64,000 nt of DNA from NCBI GenBank assembly GCA_019279435.1, contig JAAALK010000284.1, positions 19,462,428-19,526,427 on the forward strand. The letters run 5' to 3'. The notes beneath the pieces are model-generated. The model was not told the origin of the DNA and ran no database searches. It was given only the letters and a program-made list of their open reading frames with translations. Every line of letters begins with the position of its first letter. The stretch's first letter is position 1. Positions 32,421-42,530 of the stretch are shown here, piece after piece. The translations under genes were made by a program, and so were the position numbers. Source of the DNA: Zizania palustris (taxonomy: Eukaryota; Streptophyta; Magnoliopsida; Poales; Poaceae).

Positions 32421-33330
32421 TTGAGAAGATCAAGGAGTGCTTGTCATCACCGCCTGTGGTGAGAGCACCCAAAGCCGGGACACCGTTTTGGCTATACATC
32501 GATGCTGAGGATAGCGTGATTGGGGTCGTGCTAACCCAGGAGGTAGAAGGAAAAGAGTACATCATCATGTTCTTGAGCCGCCGCCTGCTGGACGCCGAAA
32601 CTAGGTACGCGTTTGTGGAACGATTGTGTTTATCACTTTACTACGCGTGCACCAAGTTACGCCATTATCTTCTCCCTACTACATGTGTTGTCGTTTGTCA
32701 AACTGATGTTATAAAGCACATGTTACAGAAGCTGATTCTAAGTGGAAGAATCGGAAAATGGGCTTACGCATTGATCGAGTACGATTTGGCCTACGAGCCC
32801 CTGAGAGCGATGAAAGGCCAAATCGTATCCAACTTTATAGTTGATCACCACATAGATGTCAGCTGGAGTGACAATATTGCTCTAGTTGAGATAGTGCCAT
32901 GGAAACTTTATTTTGACGGTTTGGCTTGCAAGAGTGGCCAGGGCATTGGAGTAGTTATCATATCACCTAATGGAATGCACTTTGAGACTTCGGCCCGTCT
33001 AGAATTTCCTTCCACTAATAACCAAGCTGAATACGAAGCTTTATTGCTAGGTCTTGAATTACTAGAATCTATAGGCGCTAGACATGTCCATGCATACGGT
33101 GATTCTTTGTTAGTAGTGCAACAAGTGGCTAAAAATGCTCAATGCTTTAACGTCTTGCTGAATAGTTACTTGGATAAATGTCTGGACATAGTTGTTGTTT
33201 TTGATGACTTCAAAATATCGCACGTGTCAAGAGAGGCCAATTCGATTGCAAATGATTTGGCTCAGCAAGCATATGGTTACCAAGTCAGGAGAGGAAAATT
33301 TTCTATGTTGGAGAGGCCAATGTTTGGTCT
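32420..33330 (+). pseudogene. pol: RNase H plus second (archaeal-type) RNase H of family-O copy 2
   Basis: Part of one long open stretch (32441-34705, 754 codons, remarkably unbroken). The first RNase H keeps its Asp (LYIDAEDSVIGVVLTQE). The second has LYFDGLACKSGQGIGVVI, NNQAEYEALLLGLELL and HAYGDSLLVVQQV, with the expected acidic residues. Duplicate RNase H is a Tat/Ogre trait. It is called pseudogene because the upstream Pol is broken. Confidence 0.88.
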
Positions 33331-34917
33331 CACTGCCGAAGCTAGTGACAGTGGGCAGGCACGCCCTCCAGGTCAGACCCCTCCGGCCAAAGGTCACTGC
33401 GTGCCGAGGTCCCTAGACCAGAGTACTTTGCCAACCGAGGGACCTGGCATGCCGGAGTCCATGGGCCGAAGCCCCCCACGCAGTGAGGGCTCCCGGGAGT
33501 CTGAACCCTCCGGAGGGCTTTGGACCAGCACACTCCGAATGGCCAGCCCGACCAGGCTTCGGCAGGAGCAGGAATGGTTCGGGGGGCACCCCGAAGTCAT
33601 TAATTTAGAAATCTTTTTAGAAGGTGAGCTAGCGAGACCCTCTGAAGTCCATAAGGGCGATTTGAGAGTTCCAATCGTCCAGTATTTGAGAGACCCTAGC
33701 CAAAGGGTTGATCGGAAGGTTCAGCGACAAGCGTTCAAATTCGTGTTAATAGACAGCACATTGTACCACCGAACCATCGATGGAGTATTATTAAAGTGTT
33801 TGGACAATGAACAGTCCCATGTGGCTACGGGAGAAGTCCATGAAGGACTTTGTGGCACTCACCAGTCAGCCCAGAAAATGAGTTGGATGCTTAAAAGAGC
33901 GGGTTTTTATTGGTCGACTATGACTAAAGATTGTTTTAAGTACTATAGAGGGTGTGAAGCATGTCAGAAGTTTGGAAATATTCAGTTAGCTCCTGCCTCA
34001 TTACTCAACCCTATTGTCAAGCCATGGCTGTTTCGAGGTTGGGGTTTAGATTTCATCGGCCAGATTCACCCTCCTTCCTCAAAAGGGAATCGGTTCGTGC
34101 TGATGGCAACGAATTACTTCACTAAATGGACCGAGGTCGTACCTCTCAAGAACATGACCCACAATGAGGTATGTGATTTTATCTTGAAGCACATCATACA
34201 TAGATTTGGCATTCCTCAAACTCTTACTACAGATCAAGGTAGTTCATTTGTTTCTGGAGAAGTGACGGACTTCGCCGAATATTATGGTATTAAGTTGATA
34301 AACTCTTCACCTTACTATGCTCAGGCCAATGGTCAGACCGAGTCTAGTAATAAAACCATGATTAAGCTCATTAAGAAGAAAATTGAGGAGTTTCCTAAAA
34401 GGTGGCATGAAGTGCTTTCCGAGGTGCTATGGGCTTGTAGATTCGCAAGACACGGTGCTACCAAGGTCAGTCCATACGAGTTGGTATATGGACAAGAAGT
34501 TGTTTTGCCTGTGGAGGTAGATCTTGGCTCTTTAAGAGTGTTAAAGCAAGAAGGCTTATCGGTCAACGAGTATGAAACTCTTCTGAAGGATAACATAGAA
34601 GAAGTGACCGATAAGAGACTAAGGGCTTTAGAAGCCATAGAAGTAGACAAGAAGAGAGTATCTAAAGCCTACAATAAGAAGGTTAAACCAAAAAATTTCA
34701 AGTAGGAGATTTGGTTTGGAAGACGATTTTACCCTTAGGCACGAAGAGTCCCAAATTTGGTAAGTGGTCGCCTAGTTGGGAAGGTCATTTTAAGATAGCT
34801 GAAATCGCTCCCGGCAATGCATACGTGTTAGAATCTCTGCAAGGAGAGCGGTTTTGAAGAGCTTTGAATGGTAGGTACTTGAAAAGGTATTTCCAAAGCG
34901 TGTGGCAAACAGCATAA
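33330..34917 (+). pseudogene. pol: Linker and integrase of family-O copy 2
   Basis: A Pro/Ser/Glu-rich linker (about 33330-33590) separates RNase H from integrase. Zinc-binding part: HEGLCGTHQSAQK ... CEACQKFG. DDE core: WGLDFIGQIHPPS (Asp near 34050), TTDQGSSFVS (Asp near 34233), NGQTESSNK (Glu near 34338). C-terminal module KWSPSWEGHFKIAEIAPG lies beyond a TAG at 34703-34705. The product ends near 34917. Confidence 0.9.
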
Positions 34918-34986
34918 AAGGTGTCGAAAAGTCGATATGGACGGTATCATCTTCAGCTCGTTGTGCTTTTAGTTCACTCAGTTCAC

Positions 34987-35005
34987 TAAAAGGCAGGGGG
35001 GCATG
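34987..35005 (+). promoter_or_regulatory. Polypurine tract of family-O copy 2
   Basis: aaaaggcaggggggcatg immediately precedes the 3' LTR. This G/A-rich stretch is where plus-strand DNA synthesis would be primed. Confidence 0.7.
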
Positions 35006-36296
35006 TGTTGATAGAAAAAAAATTGCAGTAGTGGCTGAGATTGTCAAAATATCAATTTTGGTGATTTGGGCCAAAAATACACATGTCCTGGGTCAGGCCG
35101 AAGTCCTATAGGGCCGAAGGTCCATTGGGTTGTGGGCTCTGAAAGCCTCTGGCCAGCCCATGGCCTTCGGGTAGGAAGCCTTTGGAGGTCCATGCCACCG
35201 AAGCTTCAGACCGAGGAGCAGGCTTCGGCGGGCCTGGACGAAGCCCACTTCGGTAGAGATAGAGTTGGATGCAATTCCGGCTAAGTTTTTATCTCTATCC
35301 AAGCTGAATTATAGCAGATTAGATCTAAAGTTTGGCCCCTATAAATAGAGAGGTGAGGCCAGCTTAGAGAGCCCCCCCCAACACAAATCAAACACAAAGC
35401 CCTAGCTTTGATCGCATTTACTTTACCTTTATCTTTCTTGTACCTCTTTGTGGGTTTGCCTGGAAGCCCTCCTCCGGCCACTTCTGAAAAGTGGTAACCC
35501 TTGTTACTTCGCTTGTGAAGTATCCGTTAATCTACGTAATAGATTGATATCGCCTTGTTACTTCGCCTGTGAAGTATCCGCTAATCTGTGTAACAGATTG
35601 CTACCTTCGCTACTAGTGCAACACTTAGCAGAATTCGGTCCTTAGGCCGAATTAGTACTTCGCATCCTCTCTGTTGCAGGTTCCCATGTTCGAAGCTACT
35701 TCATCGGAGGAGTCCGGAGCTGAGAGATCGGTTTCGGAGGTCGTCAGGACACTCTTCGGTGAGACTACACGCTTCGACGACAGGCTTCGCCAGCACACTT
35801 CATCACAACAGGCTTCGCCACGATCGTACTCCGCTCTGGACGAAGTTACGCCCGAGCATGGCCCTCGCGTCATTATTCTGTAATTTGCCGTATCGGAGAC
35901 CTCACGCCGAACCCCGCTGTTCGGAGGTGACCATCGCGTCCAGATCCATTCGGGGTTCATCTTTGGCTGGATCAGTCCAAACGCCGAAGGCACCCTTCGG
36001 CGGGATACTTCACACCAGACGCCGAAGGTATACTTCGGCGACCCCTTCGCACCAGACTTCGAAGCAGACTGGCTCCGACCGGTTTGCTGATTTTATTCTG
36101 TTTAATATATTTCTTTCGGCTAATTGGATTATTTTGTGTGATCTGATTGCCTGGCGACTCCACCACCCTTATCACGACTAAGGGTAGTCGGAACGCGACG
36201 TCGGTGATGCGTCACGCTTAGGCTCGTCCCTAAGTATCTGCACACTTTTGGATCGTCGAACTGACCCAAGTGCGGGGGCACGTTTTCGTGTCAACA
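35006..36296 (+). repeat. 3' LTR of family-O copy 2 (1291 bp)
   Basis: TGTTGATAGA ... GTGTCAACA, followed by TSD attag. Retains the U3 segment deleted from the 5' LTR. TATA box near 35338-35346 (tataaatag). Confidence 0.93.
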
Positions 36297-36301
36297 ATTA
36301 G

Positions 36302-36990
36302 TATGGATAGCAAGGAACGAGCGCACCTCATAATGTAGTTTCTGAGCATGTGAACGAGTAATCAATCCTGGAATGATATAGTGAGGCGTGTCTTCAACAT
36401 TGTGGGAGATGTCCTCATCACTGCACCTATTTATAAGAGGGAGTCTGTGACAGTTAGTAACTATCACCTATTACTAATGACTTATCATCAGTGACGGGTG
36501 GTAGTAGTTACCACCCATCACTAATGATCAGTAGCACAACACATGTGTGGTCTCCTCTAACAGTGATCGTGCAAGTGTTGTGCTACTGTTCAATGATGCC
36601 ATGGATATGTTTGTGTGGAATGAAGCTTGGTCCAACATTTCTACACGACAGTACGATGTGTCGAGCCAGAAAGAAAAGGAGAAAGAAGAAACATGAGAAG
36701 ATATGTTGTGTTTGGTGTTTTAAAGTCGAAACACAGGCATCCAGGGTATTTAAAGTGACTAATGGCAATTAATGTATATCTTAGTGACGGGAAATAGTAG
36801 ATATTTGAAGTGATGGGTGGAAATATAACCCATCACTATAGGAGAGCTCTTTAGTAACGGGTCATAACATGACCCGTTATGTTATGACCCGTTACAAATG
36901 GGGGTGCCCTAATGCATGTGAAACAGTACGTCACTAAAAGTGTATTAGTCATACGCGTCTTTTATCCATCAAGACCATTTTTGTGTAGTG
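36302..36990 (+). mobile_element. CACTA (En/Spm-type) transposon end, truncated
   Basis: Ends ...CCATTTTTGTGTAGTG at 36990, the complement of CACTACACAAAAATGG, a typical CACTA terminus. Subterminal repeats of the gtgacgggtggta / taccacccatcact type occur at about 36490-36525, and a perfect 16-base inverted repeat at 36854-36895. The other end was not found. The copy-2 retrotransposon sits at the left limit and may have split it. Confidence 0.65.
36854..36895. repeat. Perfect hairpin in CACTA subterminal region
   Basis: Arms gtaacgggtcataaca (36854-36869) and tgttatgacccgttac (36880-36895) with a 10-base loop. Such subterminal repeats bind transposase in CACTA elements (family knowledge). Confidence 0.85.
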
Positions 36991-37600
36991 TCTACTTCTA
37001 CAGGTAGTCTCGTGGTTAGTAGTTATGGGTTACTCTGGAATCGATTTTTTTTCTTGAAATAATATATTTTTTATTTAAAATTTTAAATATAGTATGTGGA
37101 TTTCGGGTTATGGTCTAACAATCTAGATTAATTCACCCTAGATCGGTATACCATCTACTGATCTAGACCTATCTACCTAAATCGGTAGGTTCTGGTATCT
37201 ATCGGTCCTAGATCAATAAATGGACTATCAATCTAGGGTCGATTTAGGGTTGATTTGGCTTAGATTAGCGGATGAACATATCAAGCACCGACTGAAGCTT
37301 GATGATAGCCAACCTAGGTCGATCGGCATACCATCTACCAATTTAGAGTTGATCAACATAGATCAACAGACCAATTATCGACATAAGGTTGTTTTTGCAA
37401 ATTCTGCAATACACATAGTAGTTTTGAAATTTTGAATAAAATATGTATTATTTAAAAAATCTCTAAAATCTAGCCTATTAGATTACTACTAGTAGTCTGC
37501 TTATGCTGACGCTACAATGAAAATTAAAATACAACAAATGGCTTGAACATAAAACAAAATCACATGACAAATGGTAATAGGAGAATAACATGCCAAACAA
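36991..37600. other. Unassigned AT-rich DNA
   Basis: Contains repeated words around 'gatcggtataccatctac' and 'tagatcggtag' at 37140-37340, suggesting a decayed repeat. No frame or terminus recognised. Confidence 0.4.
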
Positions 37601-37604
37601 GAGA

Positions 37605-37965
37605 AGGGTAATCACTAATAGTTAGCTAATTCATAGGTAGAGTTAATGGTTAGTTAGCTAATAATTAGTTGGCTAAAAATTAGTCTATACCTATTTGGAT
37701 ACTTTAGACTAATAGATGACTAAAATAAATTTTGTCCCTACTAAAATAATCATACTATAATAGTTTAAGGGGTAAATAGTTTAAGGACCCCTATTAGCTC
37801 AAATTAGTTCACTTTTGTGGACTAATAGACTAATCATTATTTAGCCAATGAGCTAATAATTAGTTCAGCAATTAGTTATACTATTTAGATGGATTAAAAC
37901 TAATTTTTAGTTGCTAACTATTAGTACGTGGGATTCAAACAAGATCTAAGTCTATATGATGTCTA
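37605..37965. mobile_element. Palindromic MITE-like repeat
   Basis: The left half (gttagctaattcatagg ... ggctaaaaattagtc) is echoed in reverse complement on the right (gactaatcattatttagcc ... ttgctaactattag). The long imperfect terminal inverted repeat and ~360-bp size fit a MITE. TSD not determined. Confidence 0.55.
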
Positions 37966-38274
37966 AATGGTTTGAAAATTGTAAAAGATATTTGATAATG
38001 TTTGTATGTATGACAAATATATGTAATTCTTTAAAATTTGAATTTTAAAATTAATTTCACACCTGAATTTATTTTATTATATATGGAGTTATACTTGAAA
38101 TTTTTTGTTGAGTGATATTTGACTTTACGTTTTACATGATCATTTAAAAAATCATGACTATTTATCGTGTATTTAAGAAAAATATACGTTGGGTCGTTGC
38201 ATTAGATTTGTGGCCACAGATGAATAAATCAAGTCTAAAATGATAATATATGTGATAAGCTATGGTTATACCAA
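37966..38274. other. Unassigned AT-rich DNA
   Basis: Low-complexity, no frame, no recognised terminus. Confidence 0.4.
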
Positions 38275-38450
38275 TTGAAGAAAAACTTATTAAATATTAG
38301 TTTAGATGGTTGGGACATATCTAATGGAGAATTCTAGAGAAACCATTATATAGTAAAATACTAAGATGTAAATAGTACGAGGAAAGATTGTGGAATACCG
38401 GAATTGACTTGGATGAAGATAATTAAAAAAAGACTTGAAATGATATCTAT
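38275..38450 (+). pseudogene. LINE reverse transcriptase C-terminal relic
   Basis: With stops, the plus strand reads EEKLIKY, FRWLGHI, WRILEKPLYSKILR and, in a shifted frame, PELTWMKIIKKRLEM. This matches the order of the conserved C-terminal block of plant LINE proteins (RWFGHVQRRP..., then GRPxLTWxExIKRDL). Short and full of stops. Clade not resolvable. Confidence 0.6.
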
Positions 38451-38799
38451 GTCAGCTTATCTCATTGGTTATCTATATATGGCCAAAAAGCACAAGCCCA
38501 TTGACTCATTGAGACGGCTCGAAGCATGGTATTTTAGCTCAGCCCAAACACAATACAATCCGTTTCTAGACGGATTCAGACTGACGTGACGTGGATCTCC
38601 TGGTCATTTGGCAGCTACCCGACACGATGGACCGACCCAGACATGGCCATTAAATTTTTTTCATACTGACATTATTATTTCTCATTCACGGGAATCAGCA
38701 AAACTCCAAAATCTTGTGTGGCTGTGTACGCACATGCTAGAATGCTGCCCATGCGTGGGTCCCACTACATGCAGTCGGCTTCTTGTAGTCTCCTGTTCA

Positions 38800-39173
38800 G
38801 GGGTGTTTGTTTATGCGGTTTAAAATTTAGTTCCGTCGTATTGATATGAGATTAAATTTTAGCCCCTATCATATCAGATGTTTGGACATCAATTTCAAAG
38901 ATTAAACGTGAACTAATTATAAAAATAATTGCAGAGTCGGAGGATAATTCACGAGACGAATTTATTAAGCCTAATTAATCCATAATTAGCAAATGTTTAA
39001 TGTAGCACCACTTTATCAAATCATGGCGTAATTAAGCTCATTAGATTTGTCTCGCGAATAATTCCCAATTATAAATAAATTTTGTAAATAGTTAACATTT
39101 AATACTCTAAAAGAGTATCAAAACATTCGATGTGACAGGAGCTAAAAATTTAGCCCCCAATCCAAACGCCCCC
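38800..39173. mobile_element. MITE 1 of a three-MITE cluster
   Basis: Terminal gggtgtttg and ccaaacgcccc are inverted. Inside are two mirrored words, cacgagacgaat and ttgtctcgcgaataatt, typical of abundant grass MITEs of this form. TSD uncertain because MITE 2 abuts it. Confidence 0.7.
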
Positions 39174-39464
39174 TTAATACTATTTTAGAGTATTAAGTAT
39201 AGATTATTTATAAAATTCATTCGTAATCAGTGGATTATTCGCGAGACGAATCTAATGAGCCTAATTATACCATAATTTGACAATATGATGTTCAGTAAAT
39301 ATTTGCTAATTATAGATTAATTAGGCTTAATAAATTTGTCTCGCGAATAATCCTCCGATTTTGCAATTATTTTTATAATCAGTTCACGTTTAGTCCTTCA
39401 AATTGATGTCTAAACATATAATGTGACATGGACTAAACTTTAGTCCATGAAACCAAACACCAAC
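39174..39464. mobile_element. MITE 2 of cluster, left end missing
   Basis: Same family as MITE 1 (ggattattcgcgagacgaat, then taattaggcttaataaattt, ending ccaaacaccaac), but lacks about 60 bases at the left. It directly follows MITE 1. Confidence 0.65.
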
Positions 39465-39466
39465 TT

Positions 39467-39808
39467 AGTGTGTGTTAGAATTGATGGCTAAATTTATGTC
39501 CATCCTATCAAATGTTTAGATACTATTTTAAATTATTAAATATAGACTATTTATAAAACCAATTTATAATCGGTGGATTATTCGCGAGACGAATTTAATG
39601 AGACTAATTACACCATAATTTGATAACGTGGTGGTACAGTAAACATTTGCTAATCATGGATTAATTAGGATTAATAAATTCATCTCGTGAATTATCCTCT
39701 AATTCTGCAATTATTTTTATAATTAGTTCACCTTTAGTTCTTCAAATTAATATCCAAACATCTGATTTAATATAAACTAAATTTTAGTCCATACATCTAA
39801 ACACTCTT
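39467..39808. mobile_element. MITE 3 of cluster
   Basis: Third copy (ttattcgcgagacgaattt ... ccatacatctaaacactctta), more diverged at its ends. The three lie head to tail in the same orientation. Confidence 0.65.
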
Positions 39809-39934
39809 AATGTTCGGGACGAACGCTTCTAAAAAATCTGTCCCAAGCAAATAGACTCTGAGCAGTCGATTTTAAGAAGTTATACTGTACGTTTGTTCGG
39901 AAGCAGAATTCCACGTTTAGCCAGCGAAATATGT

Positions 39935-42418
39935 AATCGTATTCGAATAACAGTAAATATGGATATTCATATTCGTATCCAAATTAAATATGGATAACAT
40001 TCGAAAACATCCAAATTTGTTTTACAAATGTGGATATAGAAACAGATATTTGAATTTCTGCTGAATATGGATATGAAAATAGATATATTTGTATCCGTTT
40101 TAGGATTTCACACAGATTAAATTTGGAGTCAAGGTGACATGGCATTACTATGTTAATGATTTATTTATTATTTATATAATTATGGAATAATTAAGTTAGT
40201 GAATATTAATAATTATTTTTTTATTTTTTATATAATTATGAAATAATTAAGTTAGTGAAGGTTTTGTAGCAATATAAGGCAGTAAGATATTTGCAATTTT
40301 TTTTGAGATTGAAAATTTTTATACACTCAATATATAACGGAACTTATATTATGTAATTTTTTTGTATTTTTTCAGATCCATTTGCTATTTTAACTCATTA
40401 ATTGTGTTTCTAGGATTCAAATTGAAATATGTGAACTGTAAGTGCCTGAAATAATGCAATAAAATTTATAGAAAAATAATATTCACTATTTTGTGTCTAT
40501 TTTTATTTCTTATCCACTAAATTTTAAGATTTCTTTTTTAAAATATGTGACGACATCCATCAGTAATGTGGAGCTTAAATGTTTTAATTCTAAAAAAATC
40601 AAATAAAGTCTGGAAATTACGAGACTTTTTGTGATGTTATAATATATACTTAGATACTATGATAAAATTTTAAAAATATTTCAAAAAAGTTATCATAAAG
40701 GATGTTAAGAAACTTAAGATTCCAATTAGAGGAATTAGAGTTTTGACAAGGAATAGGTTATGGTTAAAAACAAATTGATGGTTAAATATTTGTTTGAACT
40801 TGAATCTTTTTTATAATCAAAATAAAACATATCTCATTCTATATAAATTTTTTGTATTTTTCTAGATCCATTTGCTATTTTAACTCATTAATTGTGTTTT
40901 TAGGATTTAAATCGAAATATGTAAAATTTGAACCGCAAGTACCTAAAATAATGCACTAAAATTTGTAAAAACTTAATATTCACTATTTTGTCTCTATTTT
41001 TATTTCTTATCCACCAAATTTAAATAAAAATTAAAAATCTATGTTACGACACTCCATTTGTAATGTGGAGCTTAAGGGTTTTTTAATTCTAAAAAATCAA
41101 ATAAAGTCTGAAAAATACAAGACTTATCATAGTATTATAATATTATACGAAGATACTATGATAAAATTTTAAAAATGTTTCAAAAAAATTTATCATACAG
41201 GATGTTAAGAAATTTGAGATTCTCTTGAGAGAAATTATAGTTTTAAGAAGGAATAGACTATGGCTGAAAATAAATTGATGGTTAAATTTTTGTTGAACTT
41301 GAAAGTTTTTTATATTCTAAATACAACATATCTAATTCTATATAAAATTTTTGTATTTTTCTAGATCCATTTGATATTTTTAACTCATTAATTGTGTTTC
41401 TAGGATTTAAATTGAAATATGTGAAATTTGAACTCAAGTTCCTCTAAAATGAGAAAATTCCGTATATGCCACTCAAAGTTCATCGTTTTCCATATATACC
41501 ACTGAAAACTTGCTATTTTTATATATGTCACTGCTTCACTTTTTTGTGTTCATATATGTCGTTACCGTTAGTTTTGATCGTTAGTCAACGTTAGTTTTTT
41601 TCAAAATGCTAAAATTTCCCTTAGCTCACTCAAAATCAACGATGATTTAAGCTTCATGACGATGATTTAAGCCGGTACACGCATACCAATCGCTTATTCA
41701 ATCTAGCACAACCGAGACCGGTTGGAAGTAAATCTTGCTATCTAACTTTATGAGTTGAGGGCAATTTTGACATTTTGAAAAAAAATAATGTTGACTAATG
41801 GTCAAAACTAACGTCAATTACATAAATGGACACATAAAATTCAAGCAGTGACATATATGGAAATAGTAAGTTTTCAATGGCATATACGGGAATCGACAAA
41901 CTTTCAGTGGCATATACGGAATTTTCTCTAAAATAATACACTAAAATTGATAGAAAAATCATATTCACTATTTTGTGTCCATTTTTAGTTCTTAACCACT
42001 AAATTTAAAGAATTTTTAAAAATCTATGTTATGAAACTCCATTGGTAATGTGGAGTTTAAGGGTTTTTTAATTGTAAAAAATCAATTAAAGTATAAAAAA
42101 TACGAGACTTGTCATAATGTTATATTAAAAATGTTTTAAGAAAGTTATCATATATGAATTTTAGCTAGCATTATTTAAAAACTTAGTTTGTGTATGATTT
42201 ATTATGTATCATTGCTTGTTATTAATTATTATTTCAATTTGGTATACTGGACACTTTGAACTTTTGGAAATTTTGTGAAACAATAAACATTTCGAGTTAA
42301 ACCGAGTAAACATCTGAATATGTATTCGTATTCAAAATATCCGTTTTGTATTTATATCATTTGTATTTGTATTTGAAATAAAATATTATAAATAGTGTTC
42401 TAATTCATTTTCATACTT
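39935..42418 (-). mobile_element. Non-autonomous hAT-like element E1, inverted relative to E2
   Basis: Its left end (gtaatcgtattcgaataacagtaaatatgg...) is the reverse complement of the right end of E2. Its right end (aaatagtgttctaattc...) mirrors the left end of E2. It contains three ~500-bp units (markers 40568, 41065, 42049), the last two separated by a nested MITE. Terminal bases are eroded; gccagcga before and gccgatga after could be a decayed 8-bp TSD (6 of 8). No coding region. Confidence 0.65.
41451..41925. mobile_element. Mutator-type MITE nested in E1
   Basis: About 475 bp. Ends gagaaaattccgtatatgcc and ggcatatacggaatttt are inverted repeats. Direct repeat ctctaaaat (9 bp) at 41442-41450 and 41926-41934 fits a Mutator-like TSD. 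Internal inverted similarity extends further (ctttcagtgg / ccactcaaag). No ORF. Confidence 0.8.
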
Positions 42419-42530
42419 AGCCGATGAAATGCCGCATTGCCGCGCAATATAAGGCAGCCCCGCTTATGTTTTTGGAGAACCAGCCAACCTGGCAGTGCGG
42501 TTCAGCCGCTTCTGTCGTGAGCCCCGCGCA
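42419..42530. other. Short GC-richer spacer between E1 and E2
   Basis: 112 bases with 'gccgcattgccgcgcaatataaggcag'-like content. The last eight bases are the TSD of E2. It continues in character at 45788 onward, so it is the pre-insertion host sequence. Confidence 0.6.

Larger units (their letters stand above)
26131..36296 (+). mobile_element. Complete Ogre/Tat-type Ty3/gypsy element (family O, copy 2), decayed
   Basis: 10.17 kb with perfect TSD attag (26126-26130; 36297-36301), LTRs at both ends, a tRNA-Arg-type PBS, gag, protease, RT, RNase H, second RNase H, integrase and PPT in plus orientation. There is no antisense gene. The two LTRs differ by an approximately 80-bp deletion plus many point changes, so it is much older than copy A. 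gag and pol are interrupted by stops and small indels. Confidence 0.95.

Noticed and set aside
36297..36990. Tandem direct repeats as a CRISPR-like array
   Set aside because: Repeats are palindromic subterminal motifs of a CACTA element with irregular spacing; the DNA is plant nuclear and there are no associated genes.
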